Below are positions 55,205-64,000 of a stretch of DNA of 64,000 bases, piece after piece; position 1 is the stretch's first letter; the number at the start of each line of letters is the position of its first letter. The translations under genes and the position numbers were made by a program. This stretch comes from Isochrysis galbana (taxonomy: Eukaryota > Haptophyta > Isochrysidales > Isochrysidaceae), in assembly GCA_018136815.1 (NCBI GenBank), contig CM030932.1, positions 9,191,628 to 9,255,627 of the forward strand. The letters are read 5' to 3'. Below the pieces are notes generated by a model. That model did not search any database and was not told where the DNA came from. It saw nothing but the letters and a program-made list of their open reading frames with translations.

Positions 55205-58200
55205 CAAATCAAGATATGCTGCCCTAGTGGCCGAGCGAGTTGCCCTCTCCAGCCTCGCACATCTTGTCGAATATCGGCATTGGCGCGAAAACCGCCCGAA
55301 CGTTAACGTACCAAGATGCGCTCGAGTACCGAACTTTCGAACGCTACCGGGCGCGCTGCCGGCGCTTTCTCGGTCTCGCACTGGGATAGAATGCCGCACC
55401 AGGCACCATATCCATAGATGCCGACCTAGCAGCCACGCCAATCGCCGCCGCCGCCCGCGCGCATCGCGAAATCGACGGCCGTGTGTGGCGCCGATGACTA
55501 CGCTAACGTCACCCGGCCGAACGGGCCGAGCGCCCAACTTCCGAACGCTACCGGGCGCGCTGCCGGCACTTTCTCGGTCTCCCACTGGAAAAGAATGCCG
55601 CACCAGGCGCGATATCCAAATAAGCCGCCCTAGCAGCCATGCCAATCGCCGCCGCAGCCCGCGCGCATTGCGCCATAGTCGGCCGTCTATGCGCCGACAA
55701 CACGCCAACGTTACTCGGCCGATGGGCCGGAGTGCCCAACTTTCGAGCGCGACCGGGCGCGCTGCCGGCGCTTTCTTGGTCTCCCACTGGGATAAAATGC
55801 CGCACCAGGCACCATATCCATAGATGCCGACCTAGAAGCCACGCCAATCGCCGCCGCCGCCCGCGCGCATCGCACCGTAATCGGCCGTCTATGGCGCCGA
55901 CAACACACCAACGTCACTCGGCCGAATGGGCCGGAGTGCCCAACTTTCGAGCGCGACCGGGCGCGCTGCCGGCGCTTTCTTGGTCATCAACTCAGATAGA
56001 ATGGCCCACCAGACACCATATCCACAGATGCCGACCTAGCAGCCACGCCAATCGCCGCCGCCGCCCGCGCGCATCGCACCGTAATCGGCCGTCTATGGCG
56101 CCGATGACTACGCCAACGTCACTCGGCCGAATGGGCCGGAGTGCCCAACTTTCGAGCGCGACCGGGCGCGCTGCCGGCGCTTTGTTGGTCTCCCACTGGG
56201 ATCATCTGGCCCACCAGGCACCATATCCACAGATGCCGCCCTAGCAGCCACGCCAATCGCCGCCGCCGCCCGCGCGCATCGCACCGTAATCGGCCGTCTA
56301 TGGCGCCGACAACACGCCAACGTCACTCGTCCGAATGGGCCGGAGTGCCCAACTTTCGAGCGCAACCGGGCGCGCTGCCGGCGCTTTCTTGGTCATCCAC
56401 TTAGATAGAATGGCCCACCAGGCACCATATCCACAGATGCCGACCTAGCAGCCACGCCAATCGCCGCCGCCGCCCGCGCGCATCGCACCGTAATCGGCCG
56501 TCTATGGCGCCGACAACACGCCAACGTCACTCGGCCGAATGGGCCGGAGTGCCCAACTTTCGAGCGCGACCGGGCGCGCTGCCGGCGCTTTCTTGGTCAT
56601 CCACTGGGATAGTCTGGCCCACCATACACCATATCCACAGATGCCGACCTAGCAGCCACGCCAATCGCCGCCGCCGCCCGCGCGCATCGCACCGTAATCG
56701 GCCGTCTATGGCGCCGACAACACGCCAACGTCACTCGGCCGATGGGCCGGAGTGCCCAACTTTCGAGCGCGACCGGGCGCGCTGCCGGCGCTTTCTTGGT
56801 CATCCACTGGGATAGTCTGGCCCACCATACACCGTATCCACAGATGCCGACCTAGCAGCCACGCCAATCGCCGCCGCCGCCCGCGCGCATCGCACCGTAA
56901 TCGGCCGTCTATGGCGCCGATGACTACGCCAACGTCACTCGGCCGATGGGCCTGAGTGCCCAACTTTCGAGCGCGACCGGGCGCGCTGCCGGCATTTTCT
57001 TGGTCATCCACTCAGATAGAATGGCCCACCAGGCACCATATCCACAGATGCCGACCTAGCAGCCACGCCAATCGCCGCCGCCGCCCGCGCGCATCGCACC
57101 GTAATCGGCCGTCTATGGCGCCGATGACTACGCCAACGTCACTCGGCCGAATGGGCCGGAGTGCCCAACTTTCGAGCGCGACCGGGCGCGCTGCCGGCGC
57201 TTTGTTGGTCTCCCACTGGGATCATCTGGCCCACCAGGCACCATATCCACAGATGCCGCCCTAGCAGCCACGCCAATCGCCGCCGCCGCCCGCGCGCATC
57301 GCACCGTAATCGGCCGTCTATGGCGCCGACAACACGCCAACGTCACTCGGCCGAATGGGCCGGAGTGCCCAACTTTCGAGCGCGACCGGGCGCGCTGCCG
57401 GCGCTTTGTTGGTCTCCCACTGGGATAATCTGGCCCACCATGCACCATATCCACAGATGCCGACCTAGCAGCCACGCCAATCGCCGCCGCCGCCCGCGCG
57501 CATCGCACCGTAATCGGCCGTCTATGGCGCCGACAACACGCCAACGTCACTCGGCCGAATGGGCCGGAGTGCCCAACTTTCGAGCGCGACCGGGCGCGCT
57601 GCCGGCGCTTTCTTGGTCATCCACTTAGATAGAATGGCCCACCAGGCACCATATCCACAGATGCCGACCTAGCAGCCACGCCAATCGCCGCCGCCGCCCG
57701 CGCGCATCGCACCGTAATCGGCCGTCTATGGCGCCGATGACTACGCCAACGTCACTCGGCCGATGGGCCTGAGTGCCCAACTTTCGAGCGCGACCGGGCG
57801 CGCTGCCGGCGCTTTCTTGGTCATCCACTGGGATAGTCTGGCCCACCATACACCATATCCACAGATGCGGACCTAGCAGCCACGCCAATCGCCGCCGCCG
57901 CCCGCGCGCATCGCACCGTAATCGGCCGTCTATGGCGCCGACAATACGCTAACGTCACTCGGCCGATGGGCCTGAGTGCCCAACTTTCGAGCGCAACCGG
58001 GCGCGCTGCCGGCGCTTTTTCGGTCATCCACTCGGATAGAATGGCCCACCAAGCACCATATCCACAGATGCCGCCCTAGCAGCCACGCCAATCGCCGCCG
58101 CCGCCCGCGCGCATCGCACCGTAATCGGCCGTCTATGGCGCCGACGATACGCTAACGTCACTCGGCCGATGGGCATGAGTGCCCAACTTTCGAGCGCAAC

Positions 58201-58300
58201 CGGGCGCGCTGCCGGCGCTTTTTCGGTCATCTTTTGCAATAGAATAGCCCTGCAGGCATAATCTCTACAGATGCCGCATTAGCAGCCAAAGTTTTCGGCC
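55205..58300. repeat. Tandem satellite, ~15 units of 203-204 bp
   Basis: The anchor CCACAGATGCCGACCTAGCA recurs at 56,431, 56,635, 56,838, 57,451, 57,655 and so on, giving a 203-204 bp period. Each unit contains CGCCAATCGCCGCCGCCGCC, CGTAATCGGCCGTCTATGGC, CCCAACTTTCGAGCGC and GGCGCGCTGCCGGCGC. End units (55,205-55,620 and 58,230-58,300) are the most diverged; internal units are nearly identical and differ by small diagnostic changes. Because 204 is a multiple of three, frames run through several units on both strands, but they lack codon bias and are not counted as genes. Confidence 0.92.
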
Positions 58301-59346
58301 TTGCGGTCTCGGCGCACGCCATCGCGGTGAAGGCGGAGGTGAGAGGTGAACACCCCACACACCAGCTTTCAAGATTTCGGATCACTGGGGGGCATGAACG
58401 CGAGGGACCCGGCCAAGCTGCTCTTGGGGGTTCAAGGCAGGTCCGGAACGGCCGGTCGCGGCCCGCCCGTCGCGCCCCAAGGCCAATTGAGGTGTTTCAC
58501 CTCCCATCGTCCGAGCGAGCGCTTCTCGACGTCAATCGGGCCGTGGCCCTGGGCGTCGGGCCGGATCGAATCGAGGCATTCCTGCGGTGCGAGGGGCCAG
58601 GATGGATCAATACGAGTGTGTGCGACCCTTGAGCACCAGCGTGCGACCTACCCTTGACCCCCCACCCTGCTCGCGAGTGCTCTGGGCTCTCCATGGCCAC
58701 CACCTCCAGGCCATTCTTCGGCCGATCGCGGGCGATCGGACGTCGCGGAAGCTCCGCGTTTCTAATAGTGATGCGCCCCACATTCACCATTCCGATTCCC
58801 TCCCGTGAGCGCCCGCCTCAATCTCCCAAAATAGCCCGCCACGCGCGGGGGAAGGGAGGGGAGTCCCTCACCGACGCCATTGCCCTTCGTGGGGCGGGAG
58901 GGGGTCGTTCGGAGGGGGGAGGGAGTTGGCGGGGCAGGTAGGGGGGGACCCTAAGGAATCCTTGGACACCCAGGGGAGGTGGAAAATAGTGGTTAAAATG
59001 AGTGAGTGACCGGGCTACCTTTGGAGATTGATTTAGATTCGCTGCTTTGGATTTTGGTTATCCTTCTCCTTGATGCAAGTTGCATGAAAGCCCTTGGTCC
59101 CGTTGGTTTTTGGTTTTCTCCTCCCTTGGTTGCTACTCAGGGTTGCTCGATAGAAACGTCTAGAAGGTCCACGCTCAATAGTAAGATTTCTTCGATTGCA
59201 AGGATATCTCGCTGCGATCTGTATCCAAAGTGATCGCCGAGGCGGCTTGCCTTCATTTGGGAGCGCGAGCAGCGGCACCAGCGCCGCCGTAGCCCACGAG
59301 GAAGGGCTCGGCATGCTCCCGTCCCGCTCGACAGGCGGGTTGAGCG
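58301..59346. other. Spacer right of the satellite
   Basis: 58,327-58,632 has a frame with PIEVFHLPSSERALLDVNRA that may be decayed coding sequence; I cannot name it. 58,840-58,960 is G-rich. 59,010-59,160 shares a short stretch (GGAGATTGATTTAGATTCGC-like) with 54,654. 59,235 has the GGCTTGCCTTCATTTGG junction motif. Confidence 0.3.
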
Positions 59347-59698
59347 AACGACTTTCCGTATCCCTACGCCATCGATAAGACCGGTAGGCATTACCTCATG
59401 CTCGAAAAGAAGCAGGGGTACATTGACCCGTACCACAGCTTTTACGACATCGAAAAGAAGTTCAAGCTGACACACGAGGAGTGCGGTATACATACAATGC
59501 ACTCATTGAAGACGATCCTTTCAAGACAAGTGTGAGGAGGCTTCCTGAGGGAGGTGGTGAACGCATTCCCCAATCTCAAGTTCCTCAAGCTTGAGGTGGA
59601 TTTTTTTGTACCGACGCATTGCGTATTGGGAAACGAGGGGTACCAAATGAAGGCAAACGACCTCGTCTCGGCCATTTCACGTTTTGCTTGGTTTGGGT
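59347..59698 (+). pseudogene. Lys-rich coding remnant with one in-frame stop
   Basis: One frame reads NDFPYPYAIDKTGRHYLMLE, KKQGYIDPYHSFYDIEKKFK, LTHEECGIHTMHSLKTILSR, then TGA at about 59,533, then GGFLREVVNAFPNLKFLKLE and on to a stop at 59,698. The composition (Lys, Tyr, Ile, AAG codons) differs sharply from the surrounding GC-rich noise, and FPNLKFLKLEV resembles a leucine-rich-repeat strand. There is no start codon. Likely the debris of a gene; family not recognised. Confidence 0.35.
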
Positions 59699-59699
59699 G

Positions 59700-59975
59700 A
59701 ATGATTCTGGTGCGTTCGTGAGTCGGTGCATCCTGTTGTTTTCTGCATCGTTGTCCGACGTCCTGTCGTCAGTCGTCATCCGTCGCTCTCGCTCTCGTCG
59801 CTCTCGCTCTCGTGTCACTCGTACCCTACAATCCCTCCTCGCCTCGCCAGCCCCTGCCATCACAGCCCTCCTCACACTCACCCTCGCCTCTCGCCACTCG
59901 CTCGATGTCGCTCTCGCCGCCGTCCTCGCCCTTGCTCAAGCCCGCCTGCCCATGCCGGGCCGTTTAAACAGACGC
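59700..59975 (+). mobile_element. LTR family B leader and gag start, truncated
   Basis: 59,745-59,955 is the reverse complement of 41,460-41,660, including the CGTCGCTCTCGCTCTCGT leader and a gag-like ATG at 59,905 (MSLSPPSSPLLKPACP). It ends abruptly at about 59,957. Confidence 0.5.
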
Positions 59976-59977
59976 CC

Positions 59978-60153
59978 GGGATCTTCTTGTGTGGATGAAG
60001 GTGGCAGCGGATCGTGCACTTGTTGTCGATCCACGCGCCAGGCACGTCGTGCGAGAGATTGCATCGCACGCCTCGTTTGTTCCTGAGGCATAGGCCTTGG
60101 GTGAAGCGCGCACATTGCTTAGGGGGGTCTCTAAGACCTCCTGCTTGCTGCAA
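59978..60153 (-). other. CCCH zinc-finger-like fragment
   Basis: The reverse frame contains QCARFTQGLCLRNKRGVRC then NLSH, i.e. C-x7-C-x8-C-x3-H, close to the C-x8-C-x5-C-x3-H class, followed by further Cys/His (CTIRCHLHPH). It is short, lies between a retroelement leader and an inverted repeat, and has no independent gene structure; possibly transposon-derived. Confidence 0.3.
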
Positions 60154-60154
60154 A

Positions 60155-60354
60155 GAGAAATGGTGGCAACTTGTTTGGTGCTAGTGCTCGCCCCCCTCGC
60201 ACTCTGGTTTGGATGGGCTGTGAGCTGTGCGAGAGGGCTCTCTGACGAGCCGCCTCAGGCGGCGTGGAGCGTCCCAGGTGGGGCGCAGTGGCGAGGGTCG
60301 CCTGGGGCTCTGGAGCTGTCGCGACACACTCCATAGGTCAAACTATAACAACAG
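60155..60354 (+). repeat. Left ~200-bp inverted repeat of the two-gene cassette
   Basis: Matches the reverse complement of 63,391-63,623 through GAGAAATGGT, TTTGGTGC.AGTGCTC, GGCTGTGAG, GAGAGGGCTCTCTGACGAG, GGCGTCCCAGGTGGGG-type sequence, GTGGCGAGGGTCGCC and CTCCATAG...AAACTATAACAA. Similarity stops abruptly outside GAGAAATGG. Confidence 0.65.
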
Positions 60355-60565
60355 TTTTCCATAGAGCCGATACCTAATACGTACAAAGGGCTCCGTGAGC
60401 TATCGGCTGCTGCATGAAGAGGGACAGAGAAAGAAATCTAGCTCCGGCAACTAGAAAAAGGAGTATCTTACTGGTGCGTCCGGAGAATCTGTCCAGTTCA
60501 GCTCCTCTCCAGTCCAGCCCGTGTGATGCAGTAGCTGTACTGGCTTTAATGGGGATACTTCAATG

Positions 60566-61654
60566 CTAGGCGACATTGCGTTCGTGCGATCGCTGACGCT
60601 TCTTTTGCATCGCCCTAGCCTCAGCGCGTGGCACATGATGTGCGCTCAACTCCTCGTCAGAATCACCTGCTATACTAGCTGGCCGTTCTTCTGCACGTTT
60701 AGTTCCTCCATTGCGCCTCGGCACATTAGTTACCTTCCTAGAGGAAGGCTCTCTTGCGGAGCGCGTGGTTGGAATCCCCCTCCCTTGCGACTTGCGAACA
60801 TCTCCAGACTCCAGCTCTACATCTGGATCAAATTTTGTCACAGAACCAAATATTGTGAATTCATTGCCATCTGAGCATCCAGATTTCTCAGGTGCTCTCG
60901 CATCGTGAACCTCATTGGTTAAGATCAGGTCATCTCCAAGATCGTTGATGTCTTCCCCTTCCCCATGGACTTCTTCTATTGATTGCACACGGGGCTCGCC
61001 GTCGGTGTCTGACACAGGTGCGGCCGCATGATCCTCAATCCTAGATGGCCTCGTCGCTGGGAGTTGCAGCTCAATCACGCCGAGCTCGCCGTTGGGGAGG
61101 GTGAAGAAGCATCTGCGTAGACCACGTGAGATCATCTTGTGTTCACAAGCCTCACATGGACGTGCGTTCAGAAACTTCTCGACTCGTCTGAGCCCACCTT
61201 CTCCAGTACCCGATCCGTCCTTGACAGCATACGGTGTGGGCGCCAAACGCACGATCATCATGTCTTTGCCCCGTGGTTCAATGCAACCTTTCAAAGCACT
61301 CGCCTCTGCGTGGATGTTGTCGCGCTGGAACACCTTCTTGTTGGAACCACTTCGCAACGGAATATGATCCTCGCCGGCCAGGAGCGTTGCACCATATCGG
61401 TACTTTCGGCCATGGATGAGGCGTGCTTGCATGAGCGCGATCTGAAATCCATCGTACAGGGGGTCCTCTCCCTTTGGAAGTGGGACTGTCCTCTCTCTCT
61501 CTCTCGCACACAAAGGAGAGCCTGCGTCACCAATGGCCACCGAGGAGGCAGGGCCCTCGCTTGACGTCGCATGTGCGTCTGTGCGCCCGGCCGCTGAGGC
61601 GCGCTGCTTCGCCCGGCGCTTGGCTGCGCGCGAGCCGCCCCCGCCGGCCGGCAT
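60566..61654 (-). CDS. Cytidine deaminase-fold protein with long acidic/basic C-terminal tail (362 aa)
   Basis: Intronless frame from ATG at 61,654 (MPAGGGGSRAAKRRAKQRAS, a basic start). Residues ~64-190 form the deaminase core: KYRYGATLLAGEDHIPLRSG, then NIHAEASALKG with the zinc His (~115) and catalytic Glu (~117), and NARPCEACEHKM with the two zinc Cys (~167, 170), i.e. H-A-E ... P-C-x-x-C. These are the complete CDA-superfamily zinc residues, so activity is plausible. Substrate (free nucleotide, tRNA or DNA/RNA) cannot be told. Residues ~205-362 are low-complexity, first acidic (EEVHGEGEDINDLGDD), then Arg/Lys-rich, suggesting nuclear location or nucleic-acid contact. It is divergent from the DUF1857-like gene and both lie inside inverted repeats. 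Confidence 0.72.
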   Translation of the reverse strand: MPAGGGGSRAAKRRAKQRASAAGRTDAHATSSEGPASSVAIGDAGSPLCARERERTVPLPKGEDPLYDGFQIALMQARLIHGRKYRYGATLLAGEDHIPLRSGSNKKVFQRDNIHAEASALKGCIEPRGKDMMIVRLAPTPYAVKDGSGTGEGGLRRVEKFLNARPCEACEHKMISRGLRRCFFTLPNGELGVIELQLPATRPSRIEDHAAAPVSDTDGEPRVQSIEEVHGEGEDINDLGDDLILTNEVHDARAPEKSGCSDGNEFTIFGSVTKFDPDVELESGDVRKSQGRGIPTTRSAREPSSRKVTNVPRRNGGTKRAEERPASIAGDSDEELSAHHVPRAEARAMQKKRQRSHERNVA

Positions 61655-62224
61655 CGTGGCGCGACTTCACTCCTTCCCAGAGAGGGCGAGAGCGGAGACG
61701 GACGCCTCACCACACGCACGCGAGCCGACGGCCTCGACCCAGATCCTTCCCGCGGGGCGTCCTCATTTTGTCCCCCTCCCCTCGCCCCCTCGCCACTGCC
61801 CCCCATCGGTTTCACGTCTCTCTCTCCTCTCTCTTCTCTCTCCTCTCTCCTCTCTCCTCTCTTCTCTCTTCTCTCTTCTCTCTCCTCTCTCCTCTCTTCT
61901 CTCTTCTCTCTTCTCTCTTCTCTCTTCTCTCTTCTCTCTTCTCTCTTCTCTCTTCTCTCTTCTCTCTTCTCTCTTCTCTCTTCTCTCTTCTCTCTTCTCT
62001 CTTCTCTCTTCTCTCTTCTCTCTTCTCTCTTCTCTCTTCTCTCTTCTCTCTTCTCTCTTCTCTCTTCTCTCTTCTCTCTTCTCTTCTCTCTTCTCTCTTC
62101 TCTCTTCTCTCTTCTCTCTTCTCTCTTCTCTCTTTCTCTCTTCTCTCTTCTCTTTCTCTCTTCTCTCTTCTCTCTTCTCTCTTCTCTCTTCTCTCTTCTT
62201 TTTTTTCTCTCTTCTCTCTTCCTC

Positions 62225-62255
<31 letters not shown>

Positions 62256-62439
62256 TTCTCTCTCCCTCCTTCCCTCTTTCCCTCCCTCCCTTCCTCCCTC
62301 CCTCCACCCTCCCTCGCTCGCTCGCTCGCTCGCTCGCTCGCTCGCTCTCGCTCTCTCCCCCTCATCCCCCCGTTCTCTCTGCTCTCTGAGGGGGGCCCTC
62401 TCCCCCTTGAGGCGCGCGCACGCTACTGAACGTCCATCC
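61655..62439. promoter_or_regulatory. Divergent intergenic region with long polypyrimidine heptamer tract
   Basis: Between the two start codons. 61,815-62,225 is about 58 units of CTCTCTT or close variants, followed by a C run (62,227-62,255), CCCTCCCT, and (CTCG)n at 62,312-62,348. The top strand is purely pyrimidine over more than 400 bp with mirror symmetry, which favours triplex (H-DNA) structure. Any promoter for either gene must lie within or beside it. Confidence 0.75.
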
Positions 62440-63166
62440 ATGCGGCTCTCCTTCTCTCGGCCGCCGCCACAACCACCGCCGAATCCGACGCCTGCCGATT
62501 CGTCGGCGCTTCCAGTCATCCTATTTTCCCTCGTCACTTGCTGGGTCTTGCCACTCCTCTTCTATCTACTTTCAAACGGCCGCAAGTCTAGCGAGAAGGA
62601 GGACATCGACCTCGTCGGACTTGGATACTGTTCTGAGCCAATCACGGGCGTCTCGGAGGATGCTCTGTGGGACGCTATGGTTGAAAAAATCAAGCGCCCG
62701 GACAAATTCCTGCCTGTCACTGAGGTGAGTGCGCGTTGTGATTTTCTGGCCCCAAGAAATTTGCAGCTTTTTCACGCTATGGCAATTATCCCATTAGGTC
62801 TCCACGGTAGACAAGCAGTCGCAGTCTGGACCTTTCGTGCGGCGGTCAATGAAGTTCATAGGCCCAGGGCCCTTGAATGGCACTGCCATCACGGAGAACA
62901 TCTACCAGGACAAAAGCACAGGCGAGATCCGTTTCGTCATCCTGGACGCCTCGGACAAAGAAACTGATGAAGAGATCGTCAATGCAATGCACCGTAACCC
63001 AATCCGGATTGAGTACTTTAAGCGTACCGTGCACAAGAAAGAGCGCGTGCACTTCAAGGCACCAACTGCTGGTGTGGTGAAGTCGATTGCGACGACTGTT
63101 GAAATGGCCAAAGTCGCAGGCACCCCTCAAAATTTACCTCGTCCTGCAATGTCTCCGCGTCGCTAG
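62440..63166 (+). CDS. Membrane-anchored DUF1857/SRPBCC-like protein (~217 aa)
   Basis: Two exons, 62440-62724 and 62798-63166, joined in phase 0 (GAG|GTGAGT...CCATTAG|GTC). Residues ~23-45 form one transmembrane helix (ALPVILFSLVTCWVLPLLFY). Then come DALWDAMVEKIKRPDKFLPV, VRRSMKFIGPGPLNGTAITE, IVNAMHRNPIRIEYFKR. This follows the DUF1857 (AtaL-like) pattern of the SRPBCC/Bet v 1 fold, a hydrophobic-ligand-binding pocket; members are usually soluble and ~150 aa, so the N-terminal anchor is an addition. The C-terminal 40 residues after KERVHFKAPTAG are less certain: a strong GTAAGT donor at about 63,205 suggests that further exons or an alternative end exist. Ligand unknown. Confidence 0.62.
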
Positions 63167-63390
63167 CTCGGCATGCGGCATACTCATTTTGACGGAGAAG
63201 CGCGGTAAGTTGCACGGAGTGCATTTGAGGTGTACAACTGAAGTGAAGTCTGTTCTGCCTCCTTGCGGTCCCATTGCAGCGGCCCATATACCAAGAAATC
63301 CTGCGGTACTGTGCTCTCAATCTTTTCATTATTCGTTCTTGTAGAACTGATTTCTATCTAATGAAAAAACTTATGATATTCCTCCCGCAC
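63167..63390. other. 3' flank of the DUF1857-like gene
   Basis: Contains a GCGCGGTAAGTTGC donor-like site (63,205) and a CATTGCAG acceptor-like site (63,279), so a 3' exon or spliced 3' UTR is possible, but no continuing frame could be fixed. Confidence 0.3.
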
Positions 63391-63623
63391 AACTATTGTT
63401 ATAGTTTACCTATGCTGGCTATGGAGCGTGCCGCGGTCCTGACTCCTGAGCCCCTAGCCCCCGGCGACCCTCGCCACTGATAGTGGCCACTGCACCCCAC
63501 CTGGGACGCCCCACGCCGCCCGAGGTCGCTCGTCAGAGAGCCCTCTCACAGCCGATCTAAACCACGCCCGCGCAAGCGCGCGAGGTGGGAGCACTCGCAC
63601 CAAACAGGTTGTCACCATTTCTC
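63391..63623 (-). repeat. Right ~200-bp inverted repeat of the two-gene cassette
   Basis: Reverse-complement match to 60,155-60,354, with a ~25-bp insertion (around TGATAGTGGCCAC) and scattered substitutions. Similarity ends at the ATTTCTC motif, mirroring the GAGAAAT edge on the left. Confidence 0.65.
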
Positions 63624-64000
63624 ATTTCTCATTTCTGTGCGTACAACTACAACTAAGTTTAAGTATATACTCGCAACGGACAACAAATCGAGCGACGAGA
63701 ACGGCGAAATTGGAGCGGCGCGAAGTGAAACCCCTCGCGGTCCGCAGGTCTTTTGCAGAAGTTGATTTTTCACAGGTTTTACCGCTACTCGTGCAAGTGA
63801 AACCCCAACAGTGAAATCCAAGTGGAGCCCCCGCAAAACCCCTCTAGAGCTCTAGAGCTCTCGAGCAGAGTACTAGAAGATCAGGTCTCAGGTCTCAGGT
63901 CGGCGAAGCCTGACGACCTTACACCTTTCATTGCCTATACTCCTATTGCAACGTCCCACATCCACATCCGGGGGATACTCTAGACTCTACAAGCTTGTTC
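63624..64000. other. Right-edge spacer
   Basis: No supported gene. Short repeats only: CATTTCTCATTTCTC at the boundary, AGAGCTCTAGAGCTCTCGAG near 63,845 and CAGGTCTCAGGTCTCAGGTC at 63,880. Confidence 0.35.

Noticed and set aside
55300-58240. Many 60-200-codon frames on both strands in the satellite
   Set aside because: They repeat with the 203-204-bp unit, exist on both strands and have no start context or codon preference; the 204-bp units simply keep frame.
61474-62440. Long Ser/Leu/Phe and Arg/Glu repeat proteins across the CT tract
   Set aside because: These are translations of the heptamer repeat; all six frames are open because the repeat contains no stops. The real DUF1857-like start is the ATG at 62,440.

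Overview
The window is nuclear DNA of a GC-rich microbial eukaryote. Genes are split by short GT-AG introns of roughly 80-530 nt, there are no operons or Shine-Dalgarno sites, and the proteins (SMN, SET, EF-hand, UBA, PAS) are eukaryotic. Gene style, GC content, LOV-like PAS domains and the repeat load suggest a unicellular alga with a secondary plastid (haptophyte or stramenopile). That placement is inference; no rRNA or plastid gene is present to settle it.

Layout. 0-0.4 kb: start of a secreted metallophosphoesterase-like gene running off the left edge (-). 0.7-3 kb: retroelement debris. 3.1-5.6 kb: coiled-coil SAP-UBA protein (-). 5.6-8 kb: spacer with a fold-back element built from TAAGAC motifs. 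8.0-24.5 kb: one giant 19-exon gene (+) that I reconstruct to 4,392 aa. It is a DUF3638/DUF3645 protein whose motifs read as a P-loop, helicase/SecA-like ATPase, and it ends in four EF-hands. 24.7-27.4 kb: an inverted-repeat-bounded transposon carrying a broken KRBA2/Ginger-type integrase. 27.8-31.2 kb: intronless SET/GRF/Myb-like protein (-). 31.9-33.5 kb: internally deleted Ty3/gypsy element. 35.6-37.4 kb: double PAS/LOV-like protein (-). 39.5 kb: small MIT-like protein. 41.4-43.6 kb: 5' ends of two LTR-retroelement families in opposite orientations. 43.9-45.2 kb: TPR protein (-). 45.6-46.8 kb: copies of the 24.7-kb repeat. 47.3-48.0 kb: membrane protein of unknown function (-). 48.2 kb: cytochrome b561 fragment. 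49.35-50.73 kb: head-to-head SMN and bL31-like genes. 53.3-54.1 kb: RsuA-family pseudouridine synthase. 55.2-58.3 kb: a 203-204-bp satellite of about 15 units. 60.15-63.62 kb: two divergent genes (CDA-fold deaminase-like and DUF1857/SRPBCC-like) enclosed by ~200-bp inverted repeats and separated by a long polypyrimidine heptamer tract.

The genes do not form one pathway. RNA-related functions recur (SMN for snRNP assembly, bL31, pseudouridine synthase, possibly the deaminase), but nothing ties them together beyond proximity. The most interesting items are the giant ATPase-EF-hand gene, the inverted-repeat two-gene cassette, the cysteine-less LOV-like protein and the fold-back element. Exon boundaries were read by eye from splice signals, phase and family motifs; no transcript data were available.
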